A stretch of 64,000 bases of DNA from Vibrio sp. STUT-A11 (GTDB lineage: Bacteria; Pseudomonadota; Gammaproteobacteria; Enterobacterales; Vibrionaceae). Both the position numbers and the translations under genes were made by a program. Below, piece by piece: positions 43,937 through 52,451 of the stretch; the stretch's first letter is position 1; each line of letters starts with the position of its first letter. The stretch covers positions 2,480,001-2,544,000 of the forward strand of contig NZ_AP026763.1 of NCBI RefSeq assembly GCF_026000435.1, in the 5' to 3' direction. The notes under the pieces were generated by a model. It did no database searches, was not told where the DNA came from, and worked only from the letters and a program-made list of their open reading frames with translations.

Positions 43937-44686
43937 TTAACTCATACGAAGCAGTGAATCTGAAGACTTGTCCATCTCTTCAGCGGTGCTCATCATCTTG
44001 ACTTGCATTTCAAACTGACGCTGAAGGTCAATTAATGCCGTCATTTCACCTACGGCATTGACGTTACTACCTTCAATGGCACCCGTTTGGATACTGACGG
44101 TTGCGTCTGCTTCGTAAGGCTGGTTTGGAGTTTTATGGCGAAATAAGCCATTGGTGTCTTTAAATAAATTGCGATCGTCAGTTTTCACAAGTTTGATACG
44201 ATCAACCACTTGTAATTCTTCTGCTGGAGCACCTTGCGGAAGTACAGAGATGGTGCCATCACGACCTATTTCAATTTTAGAGAGAGGGATGGGTAAAGTA
44301 ATCGGTGCGTCATTATCACCCAACACAGCATGGCCACTCGCATTCGTCAGTAAACCATTTTGATCGACTTTTAAGTTGCCGTTACGGGTCAACCCTTCTT
44401 TACCAGTGTGGTCTAAGACAGACAGCCAACCGCTGCCTTCGATAGTAATATCCAAATCGCGGCCAGTGGTGATCACACTGCCTTGAGCAAAGTTATGTCC
44501 CGGACGCTCTGTCATGCTAAACACACGTGAAGGGAGCCCTTCTCCATACGCTTGCATCGAACGAGCCTGTGCTAAATCGGCACGAAACCCCGTGGTGCTC
44601 ACGTTGGCCAGGTTGTTGGCACGCAATTGCAGAGCCTGCATGTTTTGCTTGGCGCCGCTCATTGCGAGAAACAGTGCGCGATCCAT
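43937..44686 (-). CDS. flgF: Proximal rod protein FlgF
   Basis: 249 residues. MDRALFLAMSGAKQNMQALQ then LRANNLANVSTTGFRADLAQ; central DLDITIEGSGWLSV; C-terminal NVNAVGEMTALIDLQRQFEM. Proximal rod subunit, exported by the flagellar system. First gene of flgFGHIJ; a sigma-54-type site lies 39-53 bases upstream. Confidence 0.96.
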   Translation of the reverse strand: MDRALFLAMSGAKQNMQALQLRANNLANVSTTGFRADLAQARSMQAYGEGLPSRVFSMTERPGHNFAQGSVITTGRDLDITIEGSGWLSVLDHTGKEGLTRNGNLKVDQNGLLTNASGHAVLGDNDAPITLPIPLSKIEIGRDGTISVLPQGAPAEELQVVDRIKLVKTDDRNLFKDTNGLFRHKTPNQPYEADATVSIQTGAIEGSNVNAVGEMTALIDLQRQFEMQVKMMSTAEEMDKSSDSLLRMS

Positions 44687-44724
44687 AAATTACTCCCTAA
44701 AGTCCTCTGTACTTGAGAGTAAAA

Positions 44725-44739
44725 GCAATACTTATGCCA
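44725..44739 (-). promoter_or_regulatory. Sigma-54 promoter for flgFGHIJ
   Basis: Minus strand TGGCAT-N5-TTGC with the -24/-12 spacing exact. Confidence 0.77.
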
Positions 44740-44935
44740 AAACAAAATGCACTTAATACTCAATAGCTTGACTTTAAAACAAACTAGATAAAGGAAAGTT
44801 TTGCAGGATAAATCCGGAAAGAGGCAAGTTTTTGATCCTTTGAGCGGCAATGGCGGCAACGAAGAGATCAAATAATGCTTAGCCCAAAGTGCAATGCCGC
44901 TCGTTTAACAGCGAACGGTACATCGCAACCCCCGT

Positions 44936-45068
44936 CATTCTGGACAGCGACGAAGGAGCGTGATTCAGAATCTTCTATCCGAGCACTTTGTTGCCAACAT
45001 TGTTCCTAACTCTGTTCAGCGCACTGATAATAGATTCCTAGTCTCGCTATGGCTCGCTGGAATGACTC
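44936..45068. repeat. Composite inverted repeat with GTCATTC ends
   Basis: Left GTCATTCTGGACAGCGACG and, reverse-complemented, right GTCATTCCAGCGAGCC, both followed at about 30-35 bases by GAATCT. A dispersed intergenic repeat type common in vibrios by my recollection. Non-coding. Confidence 0.5.
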
Positions 45069-45148
45069 AATAAGGGGCGTTAGCGACTGGCATTACAGCC
45101 CGAAGTGAGGTAATTTCGGGCTAAGCATCTGATGAATGTCATGAAGTA

Positions 45149-45180
45149 ATCAAGTGAGCCGCCAAGCAGCGTCACTTGAT
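45149..45180 (-). terminator. Hairpin after flgE
   Basis: Nine-bp stem ATCAAGTGA/TCACTTGAT, 14-base loop, 33 bases past the flgE stop. Minus-strand tail is TACTTCATG, so a weak terminator. Confidence 0.45.
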
Positions 45181-45212
45181 AAAGCAGATTATCGGGCTAT
45201 CGGACTAGCGCT

Positions 45213-46547
45213 CTAGCGAATCTGCAGAATATTTTGTTGTAGCTGGTTATGCACTTCTAGCGAACGCGAGTTAGCCTGGAAGTTACGCTGAGCCGAAATC
45301 AGATCCACCAGCTCCTGAGTCATATCAATATTAGACTGCTCCAGTACGCCGTTATTAAGGGTACCAAAAGAACCTTTATTGGATTCACCCCAGATTTTGT
45401 CACCAGAAAACTGAGTTGAGTCCCACTGAGTGCCGCCTTTTTTATCCAGACCTTGTTCGTTAGGAACACGGACGAGCGCAACGCGGCCTAAGGTGACGTT
45501 TTCACCGTTTGAGTATGTGCCTAACACGCTGCCGTTTTCATCAAAGTCAACTTTGGTCAGGAAGCCCGTCGTTGCACCATCTTCATCAAACTTGGTCAGT
45601 TCAAACGGAGCCGCAAACTGAGTTGATGCATCCAAACCAAAGTTCAGAGTTTGCATTGGATCGGCACCATTGAGGTTGATTCCCGCATTTGCTCCCGCAG
45701 CTTCACCACCTTCACCTGTTGTACCACCTAACGCGACAGACGTTATCGGGTTGCCGCCGTTTAAGCTCGCCAGCGTGCCATCATTGTTGAACTTCATCGT
45801 GTGACCAACATGACCAGATGCGGTTGTTGCATCACCTTGAGCAATGTTAACCGGCTTCTCACCATCTTTGTCTGTGACCGTGTAGTAGGCATTCCAGGTA
45901 TTCGGCTGAGTCTGGTCTTTCAGGTAGTAAGTGGTCAACTTGTAAGACTGACCCATTGAGTCATAAATGGTTGAAGACGTTGAACGGTTGTAAGTATCTG
46001 GATCAGAAAAATCAAACTGAGTCGGATCTTTCAAATCACCATTCGCAGGTAAGTTTACGCCCACTTCAATGTTCGCCGTTTGTTTTGGCTTACCAAACTC
46101 GGCTGGAATATTGATTGGCTGTGGCTCGTAAGATGACACCTCACCAGAGTCTGGGTTGACCTGATAACCAAGCAGAAACTCATCGTTCGCCGTTACCATG
46201 TAGTTGTCTCTGTTCAGGTGGAACGCACCGTTACGTGTCATTTCATTTTGCTGCGGCACCAAACGATCTTTTGCCACGGCGAAGAAACCCGTTCCTGATA
46301 CACGCAAATCCATCGGGTTATTGGTGTATACACTTGACCCTTCATGGAACTGCTGTGCCACCTGGCCAGCCTGAGCACCACCACCCGGTGTTGTTTTGGC
46401 GTTGGTGAACAAAGAGTTTGAGTAAACATCCGCAAACTCGGCACGAGACTCTTTAAAGCCATACGTATTGGCGTTTGCAATGTTGTTACTGGTGGTGTTT
46501 AAATCCAATTGAGCGGCGGACAAACCGCTTAAAGATACATATGACAT
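45213..46547 (-). CDS. flgE: Flagellar hook protein FlgE
   Basis: 444 residues. N-terminal SYVSLSGLSAAQLDLNTTSN and NIANANTYGFKESRAEFADV; central hook domains with Gly/Asn-rich stretches (GGTTGEGGEAAGANAG); C-terminal QSNIDMTQELVDLISAQRNF. Polymerises into the hook. Last gene of flgBCDE, 31 bases after flgD. Confidence 0.97.
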   Translation of the reverse strand: MSYVSLSGLSAAQLDLNTTSNNIANANTYGFKESRAEFADVYSNSLFTNAKTTPGGGAQAGQVAQQFHEGSSVYTNNPMDLRVSGTGFFAVAKDRLVPQQNEMTRNGAFHLNRDNYMVTANDEFLLGYQVNPDSGEVSSYEPQPINIPAEFGKPKQTANIEVGVNLPANGDLKDPTQFDFSDPDTYNRSTSSTIYDSMGQSYKLTTYYLKDQTQPNTWNAYYTVTDKDGEKPVNIAQGDATTASGHVGHTMKFNNDGTLASLNGGNPITSVALGGTTGEGGEAAGANAGINLNGADPMQTLNFGLDASTQFAAPFELTKFDEDGATTGFLTKVDFDENGSVLGTYSNGENVTLGRVALVRVPNEQGLDKKGGTQWDSTQFSGDKIWGESNKGSFGTLNNGVLEQSNIDMTQELVDLISAQRNFQANSRSLEVHNQLQQNILQIR

Positions 46548-46578
46548 TCCAAAGTCTCCTGATCTCGCGTGTTATGCG

Positions 46579-47286
46579 TTACGCTTTGCCAACTTCCAAT
46601 ACTTCTGCAAGTCGAACTGGCGATTCAAAACCCGCCAGATTGAGTAATACGTTTCCGTCACCCTTGCCTAGTAATACGCTGTTTACATTGGCATAAGTGG
46701 AGACTGGGAACTCTTGCGACGCTCCATCCACTAAGCCAGATGCTTTCACTTTGTATTTACCGGCAGGCAATGGATTCCCGCTTTCATCATTACCGTCCCA
46801 GAGTACACGGGTGTCACCGGCTGGTTTCGCCCCTACCTCAAAAGTACGAACCAATTGGCCAGCTTCGTTTTCTACCCGAACAAATAAATTATCGATAGAT
46901 TGCGAAAGCTTAACCATGGCTGCCATTGGTGCTTCATCTTGCTTCACACCAGCGGCCCCTGGAACCAACACATCTCGCCCAACCAGAGAGGAAGCTTGTA
47001 ACGCTTGGTTCGATGTCATGGACGAGTTCAAACTCTCAAACTGAGTGTTCATTTTGCCAATGCCATCAACGGTCGCAAATGACGCCATTTGCGCAATCAT
47101 CTGGTCGTTACCGACAGGCTTAAACGGGTCCTGCTGAGACAATTGCTTGGTGAGCAAAGATAGGAAGTCTTCCTGTTTCAGGTCCTGCTTACCTGTACTC
47201 TCTTGCGCTTTTTTGTTCTCTTGTAGGCTTTTTAGCTGGTCGATGTAGGACAAGCCGCTTTGACCAACGTTGTTAAATCCGGCCAT
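46579..47286 (-). CDS. flgD: Hook cap / hook assembly protein FlgD
   Basis: 235 residues. Disordered N-terminal (QSGLSYIDQLKSLQENKKAQ) then the capping motif LKQEDFLSLLTKQLSQQDPF with QMIAQMASFATVDGI; the Tudor/FnIII-like C-terminal half has VLWDGNDESGNPLPAGKYKV. Scaffold for hook polymerisation, lost at completion. 17 bases after flgC. Confidence 0.96.
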   Translation of the reverse strand: MAGFNNVGQSGLSYIDQLKSLQENKKAQESTGKQDLKQEDFLSLLTKQLSQQDPFKPVGNDQMIAQMASFATVDGIGKMNTQFESLNSSMTSNQALQASSLVGRDVLVPGAAGVKQDEAPMAAMVKLSQSIDNLFVRVENEAGQLVRTFEVGAKPAGDTRVLWDGNDESGNPLPAGKYKVKASGLVDGASQEFPVSTYANVNSVLLGKGDGNVLLNLAGFESPVRLAEVLEVGKA

Positions 47287-47303
47287 ACGCTACCTCCTTA
47301 TCC

Positions 47304-47717
47304 TTATTGACCCATCTGCAGCGTACGCAGCAGCATTTGTTTGCTTGAATCAGCGACTTGTACATTAGTTTGGTATGCACGAGACGCCGAAATCATATTT
47401 GCCATTTCTTCCATTACATTAACGTTTGGCTTATAGATGTAGCCTTCTTCGTTTGCAAGAGGATGATCAGGGTTGTACTCCGCATTCAGCGGTTTATCAC
47501 TTTCTACAATCCCCAACACTTTCACTGGTACCGTATTACCGCTACGCATGGCATTACCTAACTCAGCACCAAATACAGCATGACGCGCTTTGTAAGTGTC
47601 TTTCGCAGAGCTGCTGACACTATCCGCATTCGCCAGGTTGCTTGAGGTAGTATTCAGACGAACAGACTCAGCGCTCATTGCGGAACCTGTCACATTGAAA
47701 ACGTTAAATAAGCTCAT
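47304..47717 (-). CDS. flgC: Proximal rod protein FlgC
   Basis: 137 residues. MSLFNVFNVTGSAMSAESVR and TSSNLANADSVS; C-terminal YKPNVNVMEEMANMISASRA. Rod subunit. Starts 5 bases after the flgB stop. Confidence 0.97.
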   Translation of the reverse strand: MSLFNVFNVTGSAMSAESVRLNTTSSNLANADSVSSSAKDTYKARHAVFGAELGNAMRSGNTVPVKVLGIVESDKPLNAEYNPDHPLANEEGYIYKPNVNVMEEMANMISASRAYQTNVQVADSSKQMLLRTLQMGQ

Positions 47718-47722
47718 CTAAA

Positions 47723-48118
47723 TTAATCCCCTTTGATTGCCTTGGTTAAGTTCTTGAATTTGCCACCTAGAAAGTCGAGTGATGCCTGGTGTCTGATTTG
47801 GTTCTGCATGAACAGATTACGTTCTAAATCCAAATCTACTGTGTTGCCATCACCCGTATCAGGTTGGGTAGGAAGACGATATAGCTTGTCCCCTGTCAAC
47901 GTTGTAGTGGCAGGAATATGCCGACCATCGGTTCGATTAAGACTAATGCTTGCCCCCGATGTTGCCGCTTGTAATTCCTTGGCAAAGTCTAAACCTCTTG
48001 CTTTGTAACCAGGTGTATTGGCTTGTGCGATGTTGGTGGAAATCACCTCAGCATTGCGCTCACGTACGCCCACCGTGTGTTGGTGGATGCCTAGTGCATT
48101 GTCAAAAGATATAGCCAT
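47723..48118 (-). CDS. flgB: Proximal rod protein FlgB
   Basis: 131 residues from ATG 48118 (MAISFDNALGIHQHTVGVRE), with AGAGGC upstream; the open frame to 48166 overlaps the promoter and is rejected. ISTNIAQANTPGYKARGLDF is the family signature. C terminus LEKNLFMQNQIRHQASLDFL-like (LERNLFMQNQ). First gene of flgBCDE, with a sigma-54-type site 45-59 bases upstream of the ATG. Confidence 0.96.
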   Translation of the reverse strand: MAISFDNALGIHQHTVGVRERNAEVISTNIAQANTPGYKARGLDFAKELQAATSGASISLNRTDGRHIPATTTLTGDKLYRLPTQPDTGDGNTVDLDLERNLFMQNQIRHQASLDFLGGKFKNLTKAIKGD

Positions 48119-48162
48119 GCTTGCCTCTACAATTAGAACTGACCGGTATAAATAACTAAAAA

Positions 48163-48177
48163 GCAATTACTATGCCA
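48163..48177 (-). promoter_or_regulatory. Sigma-54 promoter for flgBCDE
   Basis: Minus strand TGGCAT-N5-TTGC. Lies between cheR and flgB and rejects the long flgB start. Confidence 0.77.
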
Positions 48178-48186
48178 ATTAGAGGA

Positions 48187-48421
48187 GGAGGGGAGGTTCT
48201 AGGATCCTAGGTCCTAGTAGAGTCCGCTGGGAATAAAGCGATAAACGTAAATACTTTATTTGCTTCTTAGGAATACAGATTACCGAATACCGGTTTTATT
48301 TCCCTTTCCGTAACCTGTAAGCGAAGCGCTCCGTATTCCAAAGCAACAAGCACCTTCGTTAATGCTTTTCACTGAACTTACCGCATACACACCTAGGATC
48401 TAGGATCTAGCCCCTAGGATC
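48187..48421. repeat. CCTAGGATC-type repeats between flgB and cheR
   Basis: Left: 12-bp perfect palindrome CTAGGATCCTAG at 48199-48210 followed by GTCCTAG. Right: three TAGGATC copies at 48394-48421, overlapping the last codons and stop of cheR. Between them lie partial repeats of GGAATAC/GTATTCC. Looks like a paired dispersed element. Confidence 0.55.
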
Positions 48422-49246
48422 TTTCAGTTTATAAATGATACCCGGATTACAACGCACCATTTCAAAACGGTCCGTTAGCCCGGTTAAAGACTCAGATGCA
48501 CCCAGCAGTAGATAACCACCCGGATTGAGCTGGTTTGCCATTTGATTGAGCACTTTGGATTTCATCTCTGGTGAGAAGTAAATCAGTACATTACGGCAAA
48601 AGATAATGTCAAACTTGCCCACCAGCGCGTAGCTGTCGAGCAAGTTTTGCGGGCGAAAGTTGACCAGGCGCTTTACATTGTCTTTCACTTTCATGCGGCC
48701 ATCTCCGTTGTCTTCAAAAAAGACACGGCGACGCTCCGGAGAGAGACCACGACCCAAGGCTAAATTGTCATACACGCCAGCGCGACACATCTCCAGCATA
48801 CTGGTCGAAATGTCGGTCGCGGTGATAGAAATACTTGGCAATAATCCTGGTTTACGCTGCTGCGTTTCCAAAATCGTCATTGCGATGGAGTACGGCTCCT
48901 GACCCGATGAACTGGCGGCTGACCAGATTTTAATTGGCCGTTTGTTTGCCGCGAGTTCCGGCAATAATTTCTCAGCTAAAACCGTGAATGGATACGTATC
49001 TCGAAACCACAATGTTTCGTTGGTTGTCATCGCGTCCACAGCCGCAATACGTAGCTCCCGGTTGCGACCCACGACCACATCACGCAGTAAATCAGACAAC
49101 GAAGTGAGCTTAAACTTGGTCACTAACGGACTTAATCGGCTGCGCACTAAGTACTGCTTACTATCGCCGAGAACAATACCACACTGCGCTTCGAGAAAAC
49201 GGCTGAAATCACGATACTCTTGATCACCAATTGTAATAGCAGTCAT
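48407..49246 (-). CDS. cheR: Chemotaxis protein methyltransferase CheR
   Basis: 279 residues. Methylates glutamates of chemoreceptors using S-adenosylmethionine. N-terminal helical domain (FSRFLEAQCGIVLGDSKQYL); SAM-binding domain with WSAASSSGQEPYSIAM, ITATDISTSMLEMCRAGVYD and DIIFCRNVLIYF. No C-terminal NWETF-binding extension. The final residues KDPRG and the stop are encoded by a copy of the intergenic TAGGATC repeat. Starts 10 bases after cheV. Confidence 0.96.
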   Translation of the reverse strand: MTAITIGDQEYRDFSRFLEAQCGIVLGDSKQYLVRSRLSPLVTKFKLTSLSDLLRDVVVGRNRELRIAAVDAMTTNETLWFRDTYPFTVLAEKLLPELAANKRPIKIWSAASSSGQEPYSIAMTILETQQRKPGLLPSISITATDISTSMLEMCRAGVYDNLALGRGLSPERRRVFFEDNGDGRMKVKDNVKRLVNFRPQNLLDSYALVGKFDIIFCRNVLIYFSPEMKSKVLNQMANQLNPGGYLLLGASESLTGLTDRFEMVRCNPGIIYKLKDPRG

Positions 49247-49256
49247 TCATGTCTCT

Positions 49257-50183
49257 TTATTCTATTAATGCAGATTTAACCGCGTTACCCAGTTCGTCTG
49301 GGTTAAATTTCGCAATAAAGGTGTTCGCCCCTACGCGATCAACCATGGCTTGGTTAAATACACCACTTAAGGAAGAGTGGAGAATAACATAAAGATCTTT
49401 CAAATCCGCATTTCTTCGAATTTCAGCAGTGAGAGTGTAACCATCCATCTCTGGCATTTCGATGTCAGAAATGACCAAAGAAATTTGCTCGTAAATATCG
49501 CCTTCTCGAGCCATCTCAAGCAAGGTATTGTATGCCTCTTTGCCATCTTTAACCGACAAAACTTCAAAGCCTATCGAACGGATAGCCCGCTCCAACTGTT
49601 TGCGCGCCACAGTTGAGTCATCGGCAATCATGATACGACGAACAATAGGTTTGACCTGCTCCGCCTGAGCGATTTCCTCACCAATCGCAGCATCCATCGT
49701 CTCATCAACCGGGGCGATTTCCGCTAAGACTTTTTCTACATCGAGAATTTCAACCAGCTCATTATCAATATTGGTTACTGCCGTCAGGTAATGCGCTTTA
49801 CCCGCGCCTTCTGGAGGCGGCAAAATAGCTTCCCAGTGCATGTTTATGATGCGCTCAACCGAAGACACCAAAAACGCCTGGATGGTACGGTTAAACTCAG
49901 CAATCACCACAAAACACTTGTCTATATCCGTGGTTGGGCGGCCACCAATTGCCAGACTCAAATCAATCACTGATACAGTATGGCCACGAATATGAGCAAC
50001 ACCTTTTACTAATGGGTGTAGGTTTGGCATGACTGTCAGCTTTGGACATTGCAGCACTTCTCGAACTTTAAATACGTTAATGCCGTAACGCTGACGTCCC
50101 ATCAATCTAAAGGTCAACAATTCCAATCGGTTCTGACCGACGAGTTGCGTACGCTGATTCACTGAGTCAAGAATCCCCGTCAT
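49257..50183 (-). CDS. cheV: Chemotaxis coupling protein CheV
   Basis: 308 residues: CheW-like domain (about 20-165: LLTFRLMGRQRYGINVFKV, GHTVSVIDLSLAIGG) fused to a receiver domain (about 180-305) with phospho-acceptor Asp in LVISDIEMPEMDGYTL and conserved Lys in FIAKFNP. Couples receptors to CheA with adjustable strength. The ATG has GGAG 8 bases upstream. Divergent from flgA, with 76 bases between start codons; no confident promoter box seen. Confidence 0.95.
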   Translation of the reverse strand: MTGILDSVNQRTQLVGQNRLELLTFRLMGRQRYGINVFKVREVLQCPKLTVMPNLHPLVKGVAHIRGHTVSVIDLSLAIGGRPTTDIDKCFVVIAEFNRTIQAFLVSSVERIINMHWEAILPPPEGAGKAHYLTAVTNIDNELVEILDVEKVLAEIAPVDETMDAAIGEEIAQAEQVKPIVRRIMIADDSTVARKQLERAIRSIGFEVLSVKDGKEAYNTLLEMAREGDIYEQISLVISDIEMPEMDGYTLTAEIRRNADLKDLYVILHSSLSGVFNQAMVDRVGANTFIAKFNPDELGNAVKSALIE

Positions 50184-50259
50184 ATGCTCATCTCCATCTC
50201 AAACTTTTTGTTTTTAAATGATACTCTACCACTGGCAAGCGTTGTTCCAGGGAGATCTT

Positions 50260-51006
50260 ATGGCGTATTTCACTATCACTTCGACCACATTGACTAAGAC
50301 AATATGTAGAGCGGTATTCACAAAGTACGCTAAGGCTATCGGCATTTTGCTCAGTATATTTAGCTTTTTTGTTCACTCAGCTAGTGATAATCAGCTCGAA
50401 CAGATAAAAACGGCGGCAGAACAGCACGTTCTAGCCACTGTCGAGCAGCCTGCAGGCGGTGAGTTAACCGTCAATGCAGCAAATATCGACTCCCGGATTA
50501 AAGCTACAGACTGCCCCGATGTTCTCAACACATCAGCGTCTACCACCAGCAGCGCACGCAGCAATATTAATGTATTGGTTGAATGCCCGGCTGATAACTG
50601 GAAAGTTTATGTCCCAGTACGTCTATCGGTCTCAGTTCCGATGATTGTCAGTACTCGCCAGCTTGTCCGTGGAGAAATCATCAGTACTTCAGACGTCACC
50701 ACGTCAATGATTGAATTACAGCGCTTTCGCAAAGATGGCTTTACCGACCATTCTCAAGTCGTGGGCGCGAAATTAAAACGGAGTGTTCGTCTGGGAGACG
50801 TGATTGAGCGCAATGATGTTTGTGTTGTATGTCGCAATGAGAAAGTGACGATTCAAGCGGTAAAATCGGGTATGGTGATCACGACTCAAGGCACCGCGTT
50901 ACAAGATGGTGCCGCTGGCGATCAAGTGAGAGTGAAAAATGATAAGTCTCAACGTATAATAGAGGGCATAGTCACTGGCATTGCGGAAATCACCGTCAAC
51001 TTTTGA
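50260..51006 (+). CDS. flgA: P-ring assembly chaperone FlgA
   Basis: 248 residues from ATG 50260, which has GGGAGA 4-9 bases upstream; the frame is open to 50218. Secreted: hydrophobic stretch KAIGILLSIFSFFVHSAS. C-terminal SAF-type domain: VSVPMIVSTRQLVRGEII, AKLKRSVRLGDVIERNDV, GDQVRVKNDKSQRIIEGIVT. Helps P-ring formation in the periplasm. Two extra cysteines near residue 187-190 (VCVVC). First of flgA-flgM-flgN, though flgM has its own promoter. Confidence 0.92.
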   Translation: MAYFTITSTTLTKTICRAVFTKYAKAIGILLSIFSFFVHSASDNQLEQIKTAAEQHVLATVEQPAGGELTVNAANIDSRIKATDCPDVLNTSASTTSSARSNINVLVECPADNWKVYVPVRLSVSVPMIVSTRQLVRGEIISTSDVTTSMIELQRFRKDGFTDHSQVVGAKLKRSVRLGDVIERNDVCVVCRNEKVTIQAVKSGMVITTQGTALQDGAAGDQVRVKNDKSQRIIEGIVTGIAEITVNF

Positions 51007-51064
51007 CCTTTCGGCGAACAATAGCGCGTGATTAAAATCGATCAATAAAAGTGCACAAAATGAC

Positions 51065-51091
51065 TAAAGTTATTTTGGTATTGGTCGATAG
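51065..51091 (+). promoter_or_regulatory. Sigma-28 (FliA) promoter for flgMN
   Basis: TAAAGTTA, 11-base spacer, GTCGATAG. The consensus is TAAAGTTT-N11-GCCGATAA: 13 of 16 defined bases match with exact spacing. Confidence 0.75.
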
Positions 51092-51130
51092 TCTGAGTAC
51101 CAGTATTACGATACAAGGCAAAGGTTAAAC

Positions 51131-51448
51131 ATGGCAGGTATAGACAATATACGTTCAGGTCAGATGATGACGACTAATAATAGTCGCGCGCCTGCACGTA
51201 ATGACTCGAAAGCGACCAGCGCAACAGAGTCACAGAAAATATCAGCACAGCAAGATGCAGTATCATTGAGCCAACAGAGTAAAGACGTCAACAAACTCCA
51301 GAAGGATATGGCAGCTTCACCGGCTTATGACAGTGCAAAAGTGGCGGCAATCAAAGAAGCAATCGCAAACGGCTCATACAAAGTTGATCCAGAAAAACTG
51401 GCCGACAATATGATTAAGCTTGAAAGCGAATTGCAAGGCAAAATCTAA
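51131..51448 (+). CDS. flgM: Anti-sigma-28 factor FlgM
   Basis: 105 residues. Disordered, Ser/Gln-rich N-terminal half (RSGQMMTTNNSRAPARNDSK); C-terminal sigma-binding half with DSAKVAAIKEAIANGSYKVD then PEKLADNMIKLESEL, the family signature. Binds FliA in the cytoplasm and is exported when the hook is finished; in vibrios through the sheathed flagellum. A sigma-28 promoter upstream gives the usual feedback. flgN follows by 26 bases. Confidence 0.96.
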   Translation: MAGIDNIRSGQMMTTNNSRAPARNDSKATSATESQKISAQQDAVSLSQQSKDVNKLQKDMAASPAYDSAKVAAIKEAIANGSYKVDPEKLADNMIKLESELQGKI

Positions 51449-51474
51449 CTGACTTGGGCTCAAGGTAAGTATTC

Positions 51475-51900
51475 ATGGCAGCATTAGTCGATCTCGTAAA
51501 TTTCCAATTAGAAAATGCAAAAGCACTTTCTGTGATTTTACGTCAGGAAACACAAGCCATCACTGCACGTGTTTCTGCTGATATCGAAAGTATTGCCAAA
51601 CAAAAGATGACACTCATTGATCAATTAAAGACCACTGATCAGCGAATCGCCTCTCACCCGCATGTCAATCAGCTTACCGAAGATGAACACCTAAGTCAGG
51701 TGGTAAACCAGATCCAATCTATCGTTATTGATTGCCAACAAGTCAATCAAATGAATGGTGAATCGCTCAATCGAGCGCAACTGAGCTTCACTAAACTCAA
51801 TAATATGCTTCAACGCACCCACGGCAAAGTTGGTATGACTTACAATGCCGGAGGCCAAACCCACACTATTTCGACGCTAGGTACCAATATCAAAGCCTGA
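51475..51900 (+). CDS. flgN: Flagellar export chaperone FlgN
   Basis: 141 residues, mostly helical (LVNFQLENAKALSVILRQET, ITARVSADIESIAKQKMTLI). In the family FlgN escorts FlgK and FlgL to the export gate; both are in this window. Identified from position after flgM, size and the FlgN-type helical pattern. The C terminus ends in a flexible GGQTHTIST tail. Confidence 0.9.
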   Translation: MAALVDLVNFQLENAKALSVILRQETQAITARVSADIESIAKQKMTLIDQLKTTDQRIASHPHVNQLTEDEHLSQVVNQIQSIVIDCQQVNQMNGESLNRAQLSFTKLNNMLQRTHGKVGMTYNAGGQTHTISTLGTNIKA

Positions 51901-52010
51901 TCTCTGCTTTTGATTACCCTAATCGTTCCACCACTCCGAGTGACAAGCATAAAAAACAACCCATTGTTATTAATCAGCCGCCAGAAAGATTATCTGTATT
52001 GGTAGAGCCG

Positions 52011-52442
52011 TTAGAACAAGGTCTGCTGACGCTTTTCAGGTACCTGCTGTACTTCACCATAATTACGTAGCTTATCCATTTTTCGGATGTCCAGGCGAAG
52101 CTCTGTGACATAACTGTCTTCTACCAAGTAGCTTCTCACCACTTCCGCGCCGCGAATAACGCCGTCAACCGCACCAGTAGTACTCTCGGTACCCAACCGT
52201 TGATCTTGTAACTCCGCTCGGCCACTGACACGCATACCATATACTTGCTCTGCCAGTTCACGGTAGGCATCAATTTTCGATGCGCGCATTGCTCGAACTC
52301 GTTTTTCTTCTACAGTGCGACCGGTTTGCTCACTCACGCTGGCATAACCTACCGCGACGAGCAGTTCATCCTGACGCATCTGCTGCAATGGCTGACAACC
52401 CACAAGCACCAAGGTAGCAATAATAAATAGTAGTTTCTTCAT
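52011..52442 (-). CDS. flgP: Flagellar outer-membrane lipoprotein FlgP
   Basis: 143 residues. Lipoprotein signal MKKLLFIIATLVLVGC (Cys16). LPP20-like domain: VGYASVSEQTGRTVEEKRVR then AMRASKIDAYRELAEQVYGM, with LRLDIRKMDKLRNYGEV at the end. In V. cholerae FlgP is needed for motility and outer-membrane-associated flagellar structures; in vibrios it belongs to the H-ring region. Starts 9 bases after flgO. Confidence 0.93.
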   Translation of the reverse strand: MKKLLFIIATLVLVGCQPLQQMRQDELLVAVGYASVSEQTGRTVEEKRVRAMRASKIDAYRELAEQVYGMRVSGRAELQDQRLGTESTTGAVDGVIRGAEVVRSYLVEDSYVTELRLDIRKMDKLRNYGEVQQVPEKRQQTLF

Positions 52443-52451
52443 GGCTTTATC

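Larger units (their letters stand above)
44687..45212. other. flgF-flgE gap with repeats
   Basis: 526 bases that separate two flagellar operons on the same strand. Contains the flgF sigma-54 site, a composite inverted repeat (44936-45068) and two hairpins (45097-45122; 45149-45180). No gene seen. Confidence 0.65.
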
